A stretch of 64,000 nucleotides of DNA from Flavobacteriales bacterium (GCA_016705545.1 JADIYA010000007.1:1-64000); one strand, 5' to 3'. Counted from the first letter of the stretch, positions 42,311 to 51,760 are shown. Translations and numbers: made by a program. Notes: generated by a model not told the origin, from the letters alone.

Positions 42311-42523
42311 ATGGGAAAAGGTGACCGCAAGTCGAAAAAAGGGAAGCGCCGCATGGGCAGCGCCGGCAAATCGCGCCCGAGCCTGCGCAACAAGCGCCGC
42401 GCTGTGCGCAAGGCCGCTGGCACCGCCAAGCCTGCAAAGAAGGCTGCTCCGAAGAAGGCCGCTGCGAAGAAAGCCGCTCCGAAGAAAGCCGCTGCCAAGA
42501 AAGCCGCTCCGAAGAAGGATTGA
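42311..42523 (+). CDS. 30S ribosomal protein THX family, with lysine/alanine tail
   Basis: A 70-residue very basic protein. The first 30 residues MGKGDRKSKKGKRRMGSAGK match the small ribosomal protein THX (bTHX) that sits in the head of the 30S subunit. It has an unusually long C-terminal extension of repeated KKAAPKKAAAKK units, like histone H1 tails, and coded by a short tandem DNA repeat (about 42430-42520). The extension could bind rRNA or DNA. Promoter at 42278; terminator at 42545-42570. Confidence 0.85.
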   Translation: MGKGDRKSKKGKRRMGSAGKSRPSLRNKRRAVRKAAGTAKPAKKAAPKKAAAKKAAPKKAAAKKAAPKKD

Positions 42524-42544
42524 GCGCAACGGCGCGTTCATGCT

Positions 42545-42570
42545 GAGGCCTCCGGCGATCCGGGGGCCTC
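42545..42570. terminator. Bidirectional terminator between THX and pdxH
   Basis: GAGGCCTCCGG pairs with CCGGGGGCCTC (one wobble) around CGAT between two convergent genes. Confidence 0.8.
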
Positions 42571-42585
42571 GCTATTTATCGAAGG

Positions 42586-43233
<648 letters not shown>

Positions 43234-43325
43234 GGCTCCGTGTTTGGCGCGGCGAAAGATATCCGCCGCCGAACGCTGCGCACCAGACGGAACTCAGGCA
43301 CTCACGAGGCGTTTACCTTGCCCGC

Positions 43326-45128
43326 ATGTTGCGCATGTCATTTGTGGTTCTCCTGATTGCAGCGCGTGCTGCAGCGACGGCCCAGCTGCAGGATGGCAGG
43401 GACGCATTCAACCCGGCCGATACCCTCAGGGGAAGCCTCGGTCCGGATCGAGCGTGGTGGAACGTGGTCGGCTACGATGTCTCGGTGAAGCCAGATTTCG
43501 TGGCTCGCTCCGTCGAAGGCCGCAGCATCATCGCCTTCGATGCGGTGACCGATGGCCAGCGCATGCAGATCGACCTGCAGCAGCCGCTCATCATCGATAG
43601 CATCCTCACGGACGTGGCTTCCTACTTGGATGGCGCGATCAGCGTGAGCTACCGGCCAATACCATTCAAACGAGACGGCAACGTGGCTTGGGTGGATCTG
43701 CCGCAGCCCATGAAGACAGGCGAGGCCACCACGATAACCATCCACTACCACGGGATCCCGCGCGCCGCGAAGAACCCGCCGTGGGATGGCGGCTGGATCT
43801 GGAGGACCGATGCGCGCGGCAATCCCTGGATGAGCGTGGCCTGCCAAGGACTAGGCGCCAGCGTGTGGTATGCGTGCAAGGACCACCAGAGCGATGAGCC
43901 CGAGCAAGGCGCCAATCTGCGCATCATCGTGCCCGACAGTTTGCAGGCCATCGGCAATGGGCGTTTGCGCAGCACCGTGAAGAATGGTGATGGCACGAGC
44001 ACCTGGCACTGGCAGGTGAAGAACCCGATCAATACCTACAACCTGGTGCCGTCCATCGGGAAGTACGTGCAGCTATCCGACACGTTCGCGGGTAAAGAGG
44101 GCAATCTCGACCTGGCCTTCTGGATTCTGCAACATCATGCACCATGGGGCCAAGGTGAATCCAGGGCTAACCGCGAAGAGGACGAGAAGTGGCTGCGGAA
44201 TGCAACGATGCAATTCAAGCAAGTGCCTGAAATGCTGCGATGCTTCGAGGAGTGGTTCGGCCCCTACCCCTTCTATGCCGATGGCTACAAGCTGGTGGAA
44301 TCGCCGCATCTGGGCATGGAGCACCAGAGCGCCATCGCCTACGGCAACGGGTTCGTGAACGGCTATCGCGGCAGTGACCTGAGCGGCACAGGCCATGGGT
44401 TGAGGTGGGACTACATCATCATCCATGAGAGCGGGCACGAGTGGTTCGGCAACAGCATCACCACGGCCGACATCGCCGACATGTGGGTGCATGAGGGCTT
44501 CACCGATTACAGCGAGACCATCTTCACCGAATGCCAGCAGGGCAAGCAGGCCGCTGAGGAATACGTGATCGGCCTGCGCAAGAATATCCGCAACGATAAG
44601 CCCATCATCGGCCCATACGGCGTGAATGAGGAAGGCAGCGGCGACATGTACTACAAGGGCGCCAACCTCATCCACATGATCCGCCACATCGTGGGCGACA
44701 GCACCTTCAAGGCCATGCTGCTGGAGATGAACCGGCGATTCAAGCACTCGATCGTCACCAGCGCGCAGATCGAGGAATTCATGATCGACTTCAACGAACG
44801 GACGAAGTCGCTGCTGAATAAGAGCATCTTCGATCAGTACCTGCGGACGAACAAAGTACCGGTGCTGGAGTGGGGGCGGTACAAGAACCGCGCCTATGCG
44901 CGATGGTCCAACTGCGTTCCAGGGTTCAGTCTGCCGGTACGCCTATCATGCTCAGACGTTGAGCTACTGACGCCACTCTCCACATGGCGAAGCCTTCCAT
45001 GCGACCGGTTAGAAGGAATAGAGCATGCCGACCGCAATTGGTACGTCATGAGCCGGGCAGTCGGCAAGCGCGCGCTGAAGCGGGAAATCAGCCTGCAGAA
45101 GCGGAGGATCCCTCACATCAGGCCATAG
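43326..45128 (+). CDS. Secreted M1-family metallopeptidase
   Basis: A 600-residue aminopeptidase-like zinc enzyme with a signal peptide (FVVLLIAARAAATAQ). The zinc motif is HESGHEWFGN with the third ligand glutamate in WVHEGFTDYSE, 18 residues on. The exopeptidase motif is LGMEHQSAIAYGN, the GMEHQ form usual in Bacteroidota members instead of GAMEN. The catalytic tyrosine is likely in DMYYKGANLIHM. It lacks the large C-terminal domain of aminopeptidase N. A TACCTTGC element lies 4 bases before the ATG, suggesting a near-leaderless message. Its last 25 residues are atypical and may be read-through of a diverged end. Confidence 0.92.
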   Translation: MLRMSFVVLLIAARAAATAQLQDGRDAFNPADTLRGSLGPDRAWWNVVGYDVSVKPDFVARSVEGRSIIAFDAVTDGQRMQIDLQQPLIIDSILTDVASYLDGAISVSYRPIPFKRDGNVAWVDLPQPMKTGEATTITIHYHGIPRAAKNPPWDGGWIWRTDARGNPWMSVACQGLGASVWYACKDHQSDEPEQGANLRIIVPDSLQAIGNGRLRSTVKNGDGTSTWHWQVKNPINTYNLVPSIGKYVQLSDTFAGKEGNLDLAFWILQHHAPWGQGESRANREEDEKWLRNATMQFKQVPEMLRCFEEWFGPYPFYADGYKLVESPHLGMEHQSAIAYGNGFVNGYRGSDLSGTGHGLRWDYIIIHESGHEWFGNSITTADIADMWVHEGFTDYSETIFTECQQGKQAAEEYVIGLRKNIRNDKPIIGPYGVNEEGSGDMYYKGANLIHMIRHIVGDSTFKAMLLEMNRRFKHSIVTSAQIEEFMIDFNERTKSLLNKSIFDQYLRTNKVPVLEWGRYKNRAYARWSNCVPGFSLPVRLSCSDVELLTPLSTWRSLPCDRLEGIEHADRNWYVMSRAVGKRALKREISLQKRRIPHIRP

Positions 45129-45154
45129 AGCAAAACGCACGTACTTTCGGAACC

Positions 45155-46279
45155 ATGCGTTCGGCACTTCTCTGCATCGCGGCGCTATCTCTAGGGACCT
45201 CCTCCCCCGCCGCCACCTTCACCATCACCCACTTCGGCACGCCGGCCAATGCGCAGCCCGCTATTGATCGCGCGGCGGAGATCTGGGGCAGCATCCTGGT
45301 GAGCGATGTACCCATCAAGGTGGCCGTGAGCTGGTTCCCTCTCGGGGCTTCGGCGCTTGGTGTCACCTTCCCTAATGGGCGCAAGGATTTCCCCGGTGCT
45401 CCGGTGGCCTCCACGTGGTATGCCTCCTGCCTCGCGAACAGCATCGCGGGCACGGAGCTCAATCCCGGCGAGGACGACATCAACGTCTATCTCAACAGCG
45501 GCACCAATTGGTACTTGGGCCTCGATGCCAACACGCCAGCGGGTCAGTACGACCTGGTGACCGTGGCCCTGCACGAGCTCGGTCACGGGCTCGGCTTCGT
45601 GGGGTTGGCCAAGAAGGTAGGCAGCGAGGGCTCCTTCGGCCAGGTGCTGCTCAGCGATTTCGCACCGCTGATCACGACCTATCCGTGGCCGGAGCAAGAA
45701 GGGCTGCCGGGCATCTTCGACCGCTTCCTCACCAGCACCGCCAGCGGCCCGCTCGTCGACCTGATGAACCCGAGCACGGCCCTGGGCTCGGCCTTCACCA
45801 GCAATCAGGTGTACTTCAACGGCACAAACGCCATGAGCGCGAACGGCGGTCAAACGGCGCGCATCTACGCGCCCGCAGCATTCGCACTCGGTAGCAGCTG
45901 CGTGCATCTCAACGAGAGCACATATCCCGTCGGCAATCCCGACGAGCTGATGACGCCCTTCAGCAGTGCGGGCCACGCCAACCATTGGCCCGGCCCGATC
46001 GCCATCGGCGTGATGCGCGACATCGGCTGGATGGTGAACGGTGTGGGCGTGCCCGAGCAGCAGGTGCAATCAACATGGGGCCTTACGCTCTTGCCCGATG
46101 GCCACCTGCACCCATTCGGTCTGGAGACCCGCGAGCGCTTGACCATCCTCGATGCCCAAGGCCGCAAGCTCCTCGAGGCTTCCGGCAACGGCCCTATCGC
46201 TTTGGCCAGATGGAGCAGCGGTCCGTGCATCGCGCTCCGCATGTCCACAGGCGAGGCGCAACGCTTCGTGCTGCCCTGA
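45155..46279 (+). CDS. Secreted matrixin-like metalloprotease
   Basis: A 374-residue exported protein. The signal peptide (ALLCIAALSLGTSSPAA) is followed by a domain with the metzincin zinc motif VALHELGHGLGF (HExxHxxG), and a later conserved methionine in IGVMRDIGW as in the Met-turn, both typical of Bacteroidota matrixins. The C-terminal 70 residues (LTLLPDGHLHPFGL...LTILDAQGRKLLEAS...) resemble a degenerate type IX sorting domain. TACTTTCG lies 5 bases upstream of the start. It is probably a surface protease. Confidence 0.85.
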   Translation: MRSALLCIAALSLGTSSPAATFTITHFGTPANAQPAIDRAAEIWGSILVSDVPIKVAVSWFPLGASALGVTFPNGRKDFPGAPVASTWYASCLANSIAGTELNPGEDDINVYLNSGTNWYLGLDANTPAGQYDLVTVALHELGHGLGFVGLAKKVGSEGSFGQVLLSDFAPLITTYPWPEQEGLPGIFDRFLTSTASGPLVDLMNPSTALGSAFTSNQVYFNGTNAMSANGGQTARIYAPAAFALGSSCVHLNESTYPVGNPDELMTPFSSAGHANHWPGPIAIGVMRDIGWMVNGVGVPEQQVQSTWGLTLLPDGHLHPFGLETRERLTILDAQGRKLLEASGNGPIALARWSSGPCIALRMSTGEAQRFVLP

Positions 46280-46320
46280 TGCGCTTGCTGCCAGTGGCCA
46301 TTCCTCTACTTTAGCGGGCC

Positions 46321-46710
46321 ATGATGCGCTCCCTGTCCGCGTTCGTCCTGTTATCGGCCATGCTGTCGGCGTGCAGCACGCACAAATACGTGGCCGCCAG
46401 CCATCCCAATGGCAAGCCCGAGGTCATCATCTTCATGAAGGGCAAGGGCGAGGAAGCCGTCAAGGTGATGGAGAAGGTGTACTACCCGAGCGGAAAGCTG
46501 GAATACATAGGTCAGTTCCAGAATGGCGTGGAGCATGGCGAATGGACCTACTATTATGAGAACGGCACCAAGAAATACGTGGAGCATTGGTTGGGCGGCG
46601 TAGAGCATGGCATCCACTACGACTACAGCCCCGATGGCCAGATTTACCGCGAGCTGCATTACGAGAAGGGCCGCTTGGTGAAAGAGGTGGACCGTAGCAA
46701 GCCGCAGTGA
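46321..46710 (+). CDS. MORN-repeat lipoprotein (YwqK-like)
   Basis: A 129-residue lipoprotein. MRSLSAFVLLSAMLSAC is a lipobox signal. The mature part has MORN-type repeats of about 23 residues: YYPSGKLEYIGQFQNGVEHGEWTY, YYENGTKKYVEHWLGGVEHG, YDYSPDGQIYRELHYEKGRL. MORN strands bind proteins or membranes; in Bacteroidota they are often annotated as the antitoxin of YwqK, but no toxin is next to it, so that label is not supported. TACTTTAG lies 6 bases before the first ATG. Confidence 0.82.
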   Translation: MMRSLSAFVLLSAMLSACSTHKYVAASHPNGKPEVIIFMKGKGEEAVKVMEKVYYPSGKLEYIGQFQNGVEHGEWTYYYENGTKKYVEHWLGGVEHGIHYDYSPDGQIYRELHYEKGRLVKEVDRSKPQ

Positions 46711-46762
46711 GCGATTTTGAACTTCAGGGCTTGGCAGGTGTCCATGCCTCGATTCCTCCAGC

Positions 46763-48061
46763 ATGAGAAACTTCACCCTGCTCTGCGCCGTGCTCCTTTC
46801 AGGATCCATTGCTGCGCAGACCTATTACCCGCCACTCGCCGGCAATACGTGGGAGAGCGTTGATCCCGCAGCGCTGGGCTGGTGCACCGATGAGATCCCG
46901 GCCTTGATCGACTTCCTGGAGCAGAGCAACACCAAGGCCTTCATCGTGCTCAAGGACGGCCGCATCGCCATCGAGCACTACTTCGGGACCTTCACGCAGG
47001 ACAGCCTCTGGTACTGGGCCAGTGCCGGCAAGAGCCTCACCGCCTTCCTCGTGGGCAAGGCGCAAGAAGAAGGCTTCCTGGATATCGACGAGACGAGCGA
47101 CACCTACCTGGGCGCAGGTTGGACGAATTGCGCGCCACTGCAGGAAGGGCAGATCACCATCCGCCACCAGCTCACCATGACCACCGGCTTCGACGATGGC
47201 GTGCCGGATTCGGATTGCACCGATCCCGCTTGCCTTGAATGCCTCGCGGAGCCAGGCACTCGCTGGGCCTATCACAATGCGCCCTACACCCTGCTCGACG
47301 GCGTGATCACCAGTGCCACTGGCCAAACGCTGAACGGATATGTCTTCAACAAGCTCACGCTCACCACAGGCCTGCAGGGCGCCTTCGCGCAGCTCGGATC
47401 GAACAACGTCTTCTTCAGTAAGGCGCGCGCGATGGCGCGCTTCGGTCTGCTATGCATGGGCCAAGGTGCCTGGAACGGGAACGCGGTGATGAACGACCAA
47501 GCCTACTTCAGCGATATGGTATCGCCTTCACAATCGTTGAATCCGTCCTATGGCTACCTCTGGTGGCTGAATGGGCAATCGAGCTTCATGCTGCCAGGCC
47601 TCCAGCAGAGCTTCGGCGGCATGCTCTGCCCCGCCATGCCTGCTGATGCGTACAGCGCCATGGGCAAGAACGGGCAGCTCTGCAACGTATCACCGTCCAC
47701 CGGACTCGTAGTTGTGCGCATGGGCGATCTGCCGGGCGGGATCTTCGTGCCCAACTTTTACAACAACGACATCTGGGTGCGGCTCAATGATGTGATGTGC
47801 ACCAGCACCGCCACTTCGGACGGCACCTCTTCTGGTATCGTGAGGCTCTGGCCGAACCCGGCCTCGGACCTGGTGCGCCTAACGGTGGATGGAAACCCGG
47901 TGAAGCAAGTGGAGGTTCTCGCTGCCGATGGTCGATTGCTGCTGAGCGCCTCGAACGTGGCTCAATTCGATGCGTCAGTGCTTCCAGTCGGGCACTACCT
48001 CATGACCCTGCGTGACGGCAGCGATCGCTTGCATTGCACGCCGCTCGTCATTGTGCGCTAG
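46763..48061 (+). CDS. Secreted serine hydrolase (beta-lactamase family) with T9SS sorting domain
   Basis: A 432-residue exported enzyme. The signal peptide is LLCAVLLSGSIAAQ. The penicillin-binding/class C beta-lactamase-fold domain carries the nucleophile motif SAGKSLTAFL (SxxK), the tyrosine motif YHNAPY (YxN) and, later, a KNGQ at the place of KTG. The C-terminal 80 residues are a type IX sorting domain beginning IVRLWPNPASD and ending LPVGHYLMTLRDG...TPLVIVR. The fold allows esterase, peptidase or amidase activity; which is not decided. Predicted to act at the cell surface. Confidence 0.9.
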   Translation: MRNFTLLCAVLLSGSIAAQTYYPPLAGNTWESVDPAALGWCTDEIPALIDFLEQSNTKAFIVLKDGRIAIEHYFGTFTQDSLWYWASAGKSLTAFLVGKAQEEGFLDIDETSDTYLGAGWTNCAPLQEGQITIRHQLTMTTGFDDGVPDSDCTDPACLECLAEPGTRWAYHNAPYTLLDGVITSATGQTLNGYVFNKLTLTTGLQGAFAQLGSNNVFFSKARAMARFGLLCMGQGAWNGNAVMNDQAYFSDMVSPSQSLNPSYGYLWWLNGQSSFMLPGLQQSFGGMLCPAMPADAYSAMGKNGQLCNVSPSTGLVVVRMGDLPGGIFVPNFYNNDIWVRLNDVMCTSTATSDGTSSGIVRLWPNPASDLVRLTVDGNPVKQVEVLAADGRLLLSASNVAQFDASVLPVGHYLMTLRDGSDRLHCTPLVIVR

Positions 48062-48089
48062 CGGGAAAACCCCGGGATGACAGGATCTT

Positions 48090-48150
48090 TTCCGCCGAAG
48101 CGGGATCCGCGCAAGAGCAACGGATCATCGCGGCAGGGACTCGCACATCC
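48090..48150. repeat. Intergenic element, copy B
   Basis: TTCCGCCGAAGCGGGAT followed by GGATCATCGCGGC and ending CATCC, the same motif order as 12222-12276. Copies are diverged, so this is a weak call. Confidence 0.35.
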
Positions 48151-48220
48151 TTAACGGGAACATGCGTCAGCGGGCCGAGATTGCCATGCGCTTGGCAGCA
48201 CCCGGCTTGGTATGAAAGCG

Positions 48221-48249
48221 CAAGGGCGACCATAGGCCGCCCTTGCATT
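48221..48249. terminator. Terminator between serine hydrolase and SPFH genes
   Basis: CAAGGGCG and CGCCCTTG form an 8-bp stem extended by CC/GG around a short loop, then CATTTC. Lies between convergent genes. Confidence 0.6.
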
Positions 48250-48269
48250 TCGGTGCGGTCAGGATTCGA

Positions 48270-49259
48270 TCATCCTTTCCGGTTCATATCGAGCATCTCC
48301 TTGATGCCGCCCACGCTGCTGAGCACGCCGGTGGCTTCGTACGGCATGTAGATCACCTTGTTGTTCTGGCCGCTGGTCATGCTGGTGAGCGTCTCCAGGT
48401 ACTTCATGGCGATGAGGTAGTTGGCGGGATCGGCCTTGGCACCAGTGATGGCCTGTGTAACGAGCTTGATGGCCTCGGCCTCGCCTTGCGCACGGCGGAT
48501 GCGGCTCTGGGCATCGCCCTCGGCCTCGAGGATCTGCGCCTGCTTCTGGCCCTCGGCGGTGGTGATCTGCGCCTGTTGCACGCCCTCGGCCTGAAGGATG
48601 GCTGCGCGCTTGCTGCCCTCGGCATCGATGATCTGCGCCCGCTTGTCGCGTTCGGCGCGCATCTGCTTCTCCATGGCCTCACGGATGTCGCGCGGCGGGT
48701 TGATGTCCTGCAGTTCCACGCGGTTCACTTTCACGCCCCACTTGTTGCTGGCCTCGTCGAGGATCACGCGCAATTTGCTGTTGATCGTATCGCGGCTGGT
48801 GAGGCACTCGTCGAGGTCCATCTCGCCGATCACGTTCCGCAAGGTGGTCTGCGTGAGCTTCTCGATGGCCATGGGCAGATTCTCGATCTCGTACATCGCC
48901 TTCACCGGGTCCATCACCTGGAAGTAGAGCAGCGCGTTGATCTCCGTCATCACGTTGTCCTTGGTGATCACGTTCTGCTTCGGGAAGTCGAACACGGATT
49001 CGCGCAGGTCGATGCGCTCCTTCTTGAGGAACTGCACGTACTTGTTGCCATCGGGCAGGTCGCGGGTGTAGCGCGAGATGATCTCACGCGGCTTGTCGAA
49101 CACGGGGATGATGATGTTGAAGCCGGCGGTGAGCGTGGTGCGGTACTTCCCGAACCGTTCGATCACCATGGCTTCGCTCTGCTGCACGATGCGCACGCCC
49201 TTGGCGATGATCACGAAGGCGAAGACAACGAGCAGTGCGGGGAGGATGTACTCTGTCAT
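48270..49259 (-). CDS. SPFH/band 7 (stomatin-like) membrane protein
   Basis: A 329-residue single-pass protein of the QmcA/stomatin type. A transmembrane helix (YILPALLVVFAFVIIAKGV) is followed by the SPFH domain (IVQQSEAMVIERFGKYRTTLTAGFNIIIPVFDK...INALLYFQVMDPVKAMYEIENL) and a coiled coil of EAEG/AQ repeats, e.g. AEGSKRAAILQAEGVQQAQI. Such proteins assemble into membrane microdomain scaffolds and modulate proteases. It is in the same direction as the NfeD gene 145 bases upstream; the SPFH-NfeD pair is a well-known partnership. The leader contains a CAACC repeat array. Confidence 0.93.
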   Translation of the reverse strand: MTEYILPALLVVFAFVIIAKGVRIVQQSEAMVIERFGKYRTTLTAGFNIIIPVFDKPREIISRYTRDLPDGNKYVQFLKKERIDLRESVFDFPKQNVITKDNVMTEINALLYFQVMDPVKAMYEIENLPMAIEKLTQTTLRNVIGEMDLDECLTSRDTINSKLRVILDEASNKWGVKVNRVELQDINPPRDIREAMEKQMRAERDKRAQIIDAEGSKRAAILQAEGVQQAQITTAEGQKQAQILEAEGDAQSRIRRAQGEAEAIKLVTQAITGAKADPANYLIAMKYLETLTSMTSGQNNKVIYMPYEATGVLSSVGGIKEMLDMNRKG

Positions 49260-49265
49260 AGCAGG

Positions 49266-49309
49266 TCAGGGGTTGAGGGGTTGAAGGTTGATGAAAGGTT
49301 GGAGGTTTG
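49266..49309. repeat. CAACCT-type short repeats upstream of the SPFH gene
   Basis: On the minus strand, units beginning CAACC occur four times (CAACCTTTCAT, CAACCTT, CAACCCCT, CAACCCCTGACC) directly before the start codon. Similar to 25798-25833 in front of another minus-strand membrane-protein gene. Confidence 0.55.
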
Positions 49310-49404
49310 GCCTGAAGTGAGCGTTGCGGGTTAAGGGTGCCTGCCGATGTTTGAAAAGTGGGGTATTCAGCCCTCAGCCCATCTCCGCCTTCAGACCACT
49401 GCCG

Positions 49405-49857
49405 TCATTGTTCCTCGGGCTTCACGATCACGGTATTGCTGTCCACGCGCACCACCTCGACCACATCGCCCACGCGCAGTGCGCGGTCATTCACGCATTC
49501 GGCGCGCCAATCGTCGCCGCCCACTGATACGCGGCCTAGGCGAAGCCCAGCCTCAAAGTCCTGCGTGACACGGCCGCGTTGGCCCACGAGAGCATCCACG
49601 TTGGTGCGCACGCCATTGTCCTTCCACATGCGTTTCATGAGCAGCGGGCGCAGCGTGAAGAATGCTGCAAGGGAGACCGCTGCGCAAACGATGAGTTGCA
49701 GGCTGAGGCCCGCGCCGAGGAACGCTGTGGCGCTGGCGGCGAAGCAGCCCATGCTCACGCAGAATAGCCAGAAGCCGGGCACGAAGATCTCGGCGATCAG
49801 GAGCACGATGGCCACTACGGCCCACCAGTGGTACGGGGAGAGGGACAGGTCTTCCAT
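49405..49857 (-). CDS. NfeD-family membrane protein
   Basis: A 150-residue membrane protein with three hydrophobic helices (HWWAVVAIVLLIAEIFVPGFW, LFCVSMGCFAASATAFLG, LQLIVCAAVSLAAFFTLRPLL) and a C-terminal OB-fold domain (LVGQRGRVTQDFEAGLRLGRVSVGGDDWRAE...GDVVEVVRVDSNTVIVKP), the short NfeD form without protease domain. It is the upstream gene of the pair with the SPFH protein and probably stabilises it. The start at 49857 was set by the helix and by a TATCTTCG about 12 bases upstream. Divergent from the glycan operon. Confidence 0.9.
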   Translation of the reverse strand: MEDLSLSPYHWWAVVAIVLLIAEIFVPGFWLFCVSMGCFAASATAFLGAGLSLQLIVCAAVSLAAFFTLRPLLMKRMWKDNGVRTNVDALVGQRGRVTQDFEAGLRLGRVSVGGDDWRAECVNDRALRVGDVVEVVRVDSNTVIVKPEEQ

Positions 49858-49960
49858 GTTGTTCGCCGTCGAAGATAGCCGGGGCCCTCGTACCATTTCG
49901 TTGTGCATCTGATGAGCGGCGGGGCACCGGGCCGGGCGGCGACCGGTATTTTCGCGCGCC

Positions 49961-51760
49961 ATGTCCGAACCCGCTGCGCGCAAGCCCGCCCTCCGTCTGG
50001 GTCGAGACACACTGCTCACTTTCGGCACCGAAGGCCTCGCCTTGCTGGGCATGGTGCTCGCATTCCGGCTGGCAGCGCAGCAGAGCAAGCACGACCTCGA
50101 CCTCTACGTGATCGCGCGCCGCACCGTGGCTTTCCTGTTCCCGGTGGTGCTCATGGGCGCCATGGTGGGCCTTACCCGCTTCGTGGCCATGGATGCCGCG
50201 CCCGATGCTGCTCGACGCTACCTGCGCGGGGCCTTTGCCGTGGTAGCGCCCCTCGGTCTGCTCATGTGCGCTTTGGGCGCGCTGCTCGCCGAGCCGCTGG
50301 CATGGATCCTCTTCGGCGACCGCGATAGCGCTGCACTGGTTCCGCCCATCGGCGTGATGACCTTCGGCATGGCAGCGCACGGCGTGGCTTACGGCTACCT
50401 GCGCGGTCGCGGCCGCATCGTGGGGGCCAATGCGCTTCAGCTCGTGGTGCTGGCCATCGGTCCCTGCCTGGCCTTCGTCCTTTTCCACGACATGGAGCGC
50501 GCGCTGTGGGCCACGGCCATCAGTTGGCTGCTGCCGCCCTTGATCACCATTGCGCCCGACTTGCTGCACAAGGATGGTCCTTCGCGCAGAGAGCGCGGCG
50601 AGATCCTGCGCTACGGGTTGCCGCGCGTGCCGGGCGATGTGGCCTTGGGTGCGTTGCTGACGGTGCCGGGATATATCGCCCTGCGCACACACGGCCTCGA
50701 CCTCAGCGGCGAGGTGGGCTTCGGCGCCACCTTACTGAACATCGCCGCGGCGGCCTTCTCGCCGGTGGCACTGCTGCTGTTGCCGGCTGCTGCAGCCAAG
50801 CTCGCACGCGGCGAGTACGCCGACCTCGCCCAGCGCGTGGCCCGCATGTCGCGCTTGGTGCTGCTGGCCTCGGTGGCCCTCACTGTGGGCTTCGAGCTGC
50901 TGGCTTCACCCCTTTTGCTGCTTTACCTCGGGCCCAACGGTGAGGCCTATGTGCCTATGGCGCGGCTGGTCTTCATCGGCGCACTGCCCTTCGCCTACTT
51001 CAATGGCATGCGCAGCCTGCTCGATGCCTACTTCCGAACGCCGCGCAACGGCATCAACCTGAGCAAGTCCTTCGCGATTCTCCTGCTCGGCGGCCTCTTC
51101 CACCTTTTGGTGCCCACGCCTTGGTACACCATGCCCGTGGTGCTGCTCTTCGCCCTCACCTACCTCGGCCTGGCCACCTGGAGCGATGCGCGTTATGTGC
51201 AGAGCGAATTGCAGCGCCTCGCCGACCAGGACCTCAGTGCGCTGCGCGTGATCGTGGTGGTGCCCGAGGCCGAAGGCGGCGAGGTGTATGCGCCCGCGCG
51301 TGAAGAAGCGGCGCACTTGGCCGGACAGGGCGCGCATGTGAGCTTCGTGCACTTGGAGAGCCGCACTTCGCTTTGGCGGCTCTGGCTTGCGCGGCAGCGC
51401 CTCAAGCGCATGATCGTGGCGCAGCGTGCCGATGTGGTGCTCTCGCTCTACGGCTCCGCGGCAGGACTGTTCACGGTGTTGAGCAGCCTCTCTCCCGTGG
51501 TGGTCACGTTCGTCGGCGACGATGTGCACAGGCGCGCCGTGCCCGGCGTGGCGCGGCCATGGCTCGGGCGGCTCTTCTCGCAGCTCGCGGCCTTTTTCGC
51601 TGCTGGGCTGATCTGCCGCAGCAGTGCTGTGCGCGACGGCCTTTGGTGGCGGGGAAGCGAAGCCTTGGTGGTGGAAGCGGACACCGGGTCGCGCGAAGCA
51701 GCCGTGCTCACCCTCGCCCATCTGCGCGCCGTAGCGCTGCACAAGCCAGCAGAGGCATGA
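49961..51760 (+). CDS. Wzx-like flippase fused to a GT-B glycosyltransferase N-terminal half
   Basis: A 599-residue fusion. Residues 1-412 are a polytopic flippase of the MOP type (polysaccharide biosynthesis/Wzx), with about twelve hydrophobic helices starting TLLTFGTEGLALLGMVLAFRL. Residues 428-575 form a Rossmann-like domain, LRVIVVVPEAEGGEVYAPAREEAAHLAGQG...VVLSLYGSAAGLFTVL...VVVTFVGDDVHRRAV, which looks like the N-terminal acceptor-binding half of a GT4 glycosyltransferase. No C-terminal nucleotide-sugar-binding half follows; the frame stops and the next gene starts within the stop (ATGA). The next gene is a complete GT4 enzyme. TATTTTCG lies 6 bases before the start. Role: moving lipid-linked glycan across the membrane, possibly coupled to glycosylation. 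Confidence 0.82.
   Translation: MSEPAARKPALRLGRDTLLTFGTEGLALLGMVLAFRLAAQQSKHDLDLYVIARRTVAFLFPVVLMGAMVGLTRFVAMDAAPDAARRYLRGAFAVVAPLGLLMCALGALLAEPLAWILFGDRDSAALVPPIGVMTFGMAAHGVAYGYLRGRGRIVGANALQLVVLAIGPCLAFVLFHDMERALWATAISWLLPPLITIAPDLLHKDGPSRRERGEILRYGLPRVPGDVALGALLTVPGYIALRTHGLDLSGEVGFGATLLNIAAAAFSPVALLLLPAAAAKLARGEYADLAQRVARMSRLVLLASVALTVGFELLASPLLLLYLGPNGEAYVPMARLVFIGALPFAYFNGMRSLLDAYFRTPRNGINLSKSFAILLLGGLFHLLVPTPWYTMPVVLLFALTYLGLATWSDARYVQSELQRLADQDLSALRVIVVVPEAEGGEVYAPAREEAAHLAGQGAHVSFVHLESRTSLWRLWLARQRLKRMIVAQRADVVLSLYGSAAGLFTVLSSLSPVVVTFVGDDVHRRAVPGVARPWLGRLFSQLAAFFAAGLICRSSAVRDGLWWRGSEALVVEADTGSREAAVLTLAHLRAVALHKPAEA

Noticed and set aside
42430..42520. Short regular DNA repeats resembling a small CRISPR-like array
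   Set aside because: They encode the KKAAPKKAAA tail of the THX protein in frame; there are no spacers and no cas genes.
46321..46710. MORN lipoprotein as a YwqK-type antitoxin
   Set aside because: It has a lipoprotein signal and no adjacent toxin gene; only the MORN repeats are supported.
51373..51756. In-frame upstream extension of the GT4 gene
   Set aside because: The extra 128 codons lie inside the upstream fusion gene and read as arginine/alanine-rich shadow; the ATGA junction at 51757 marks the start.
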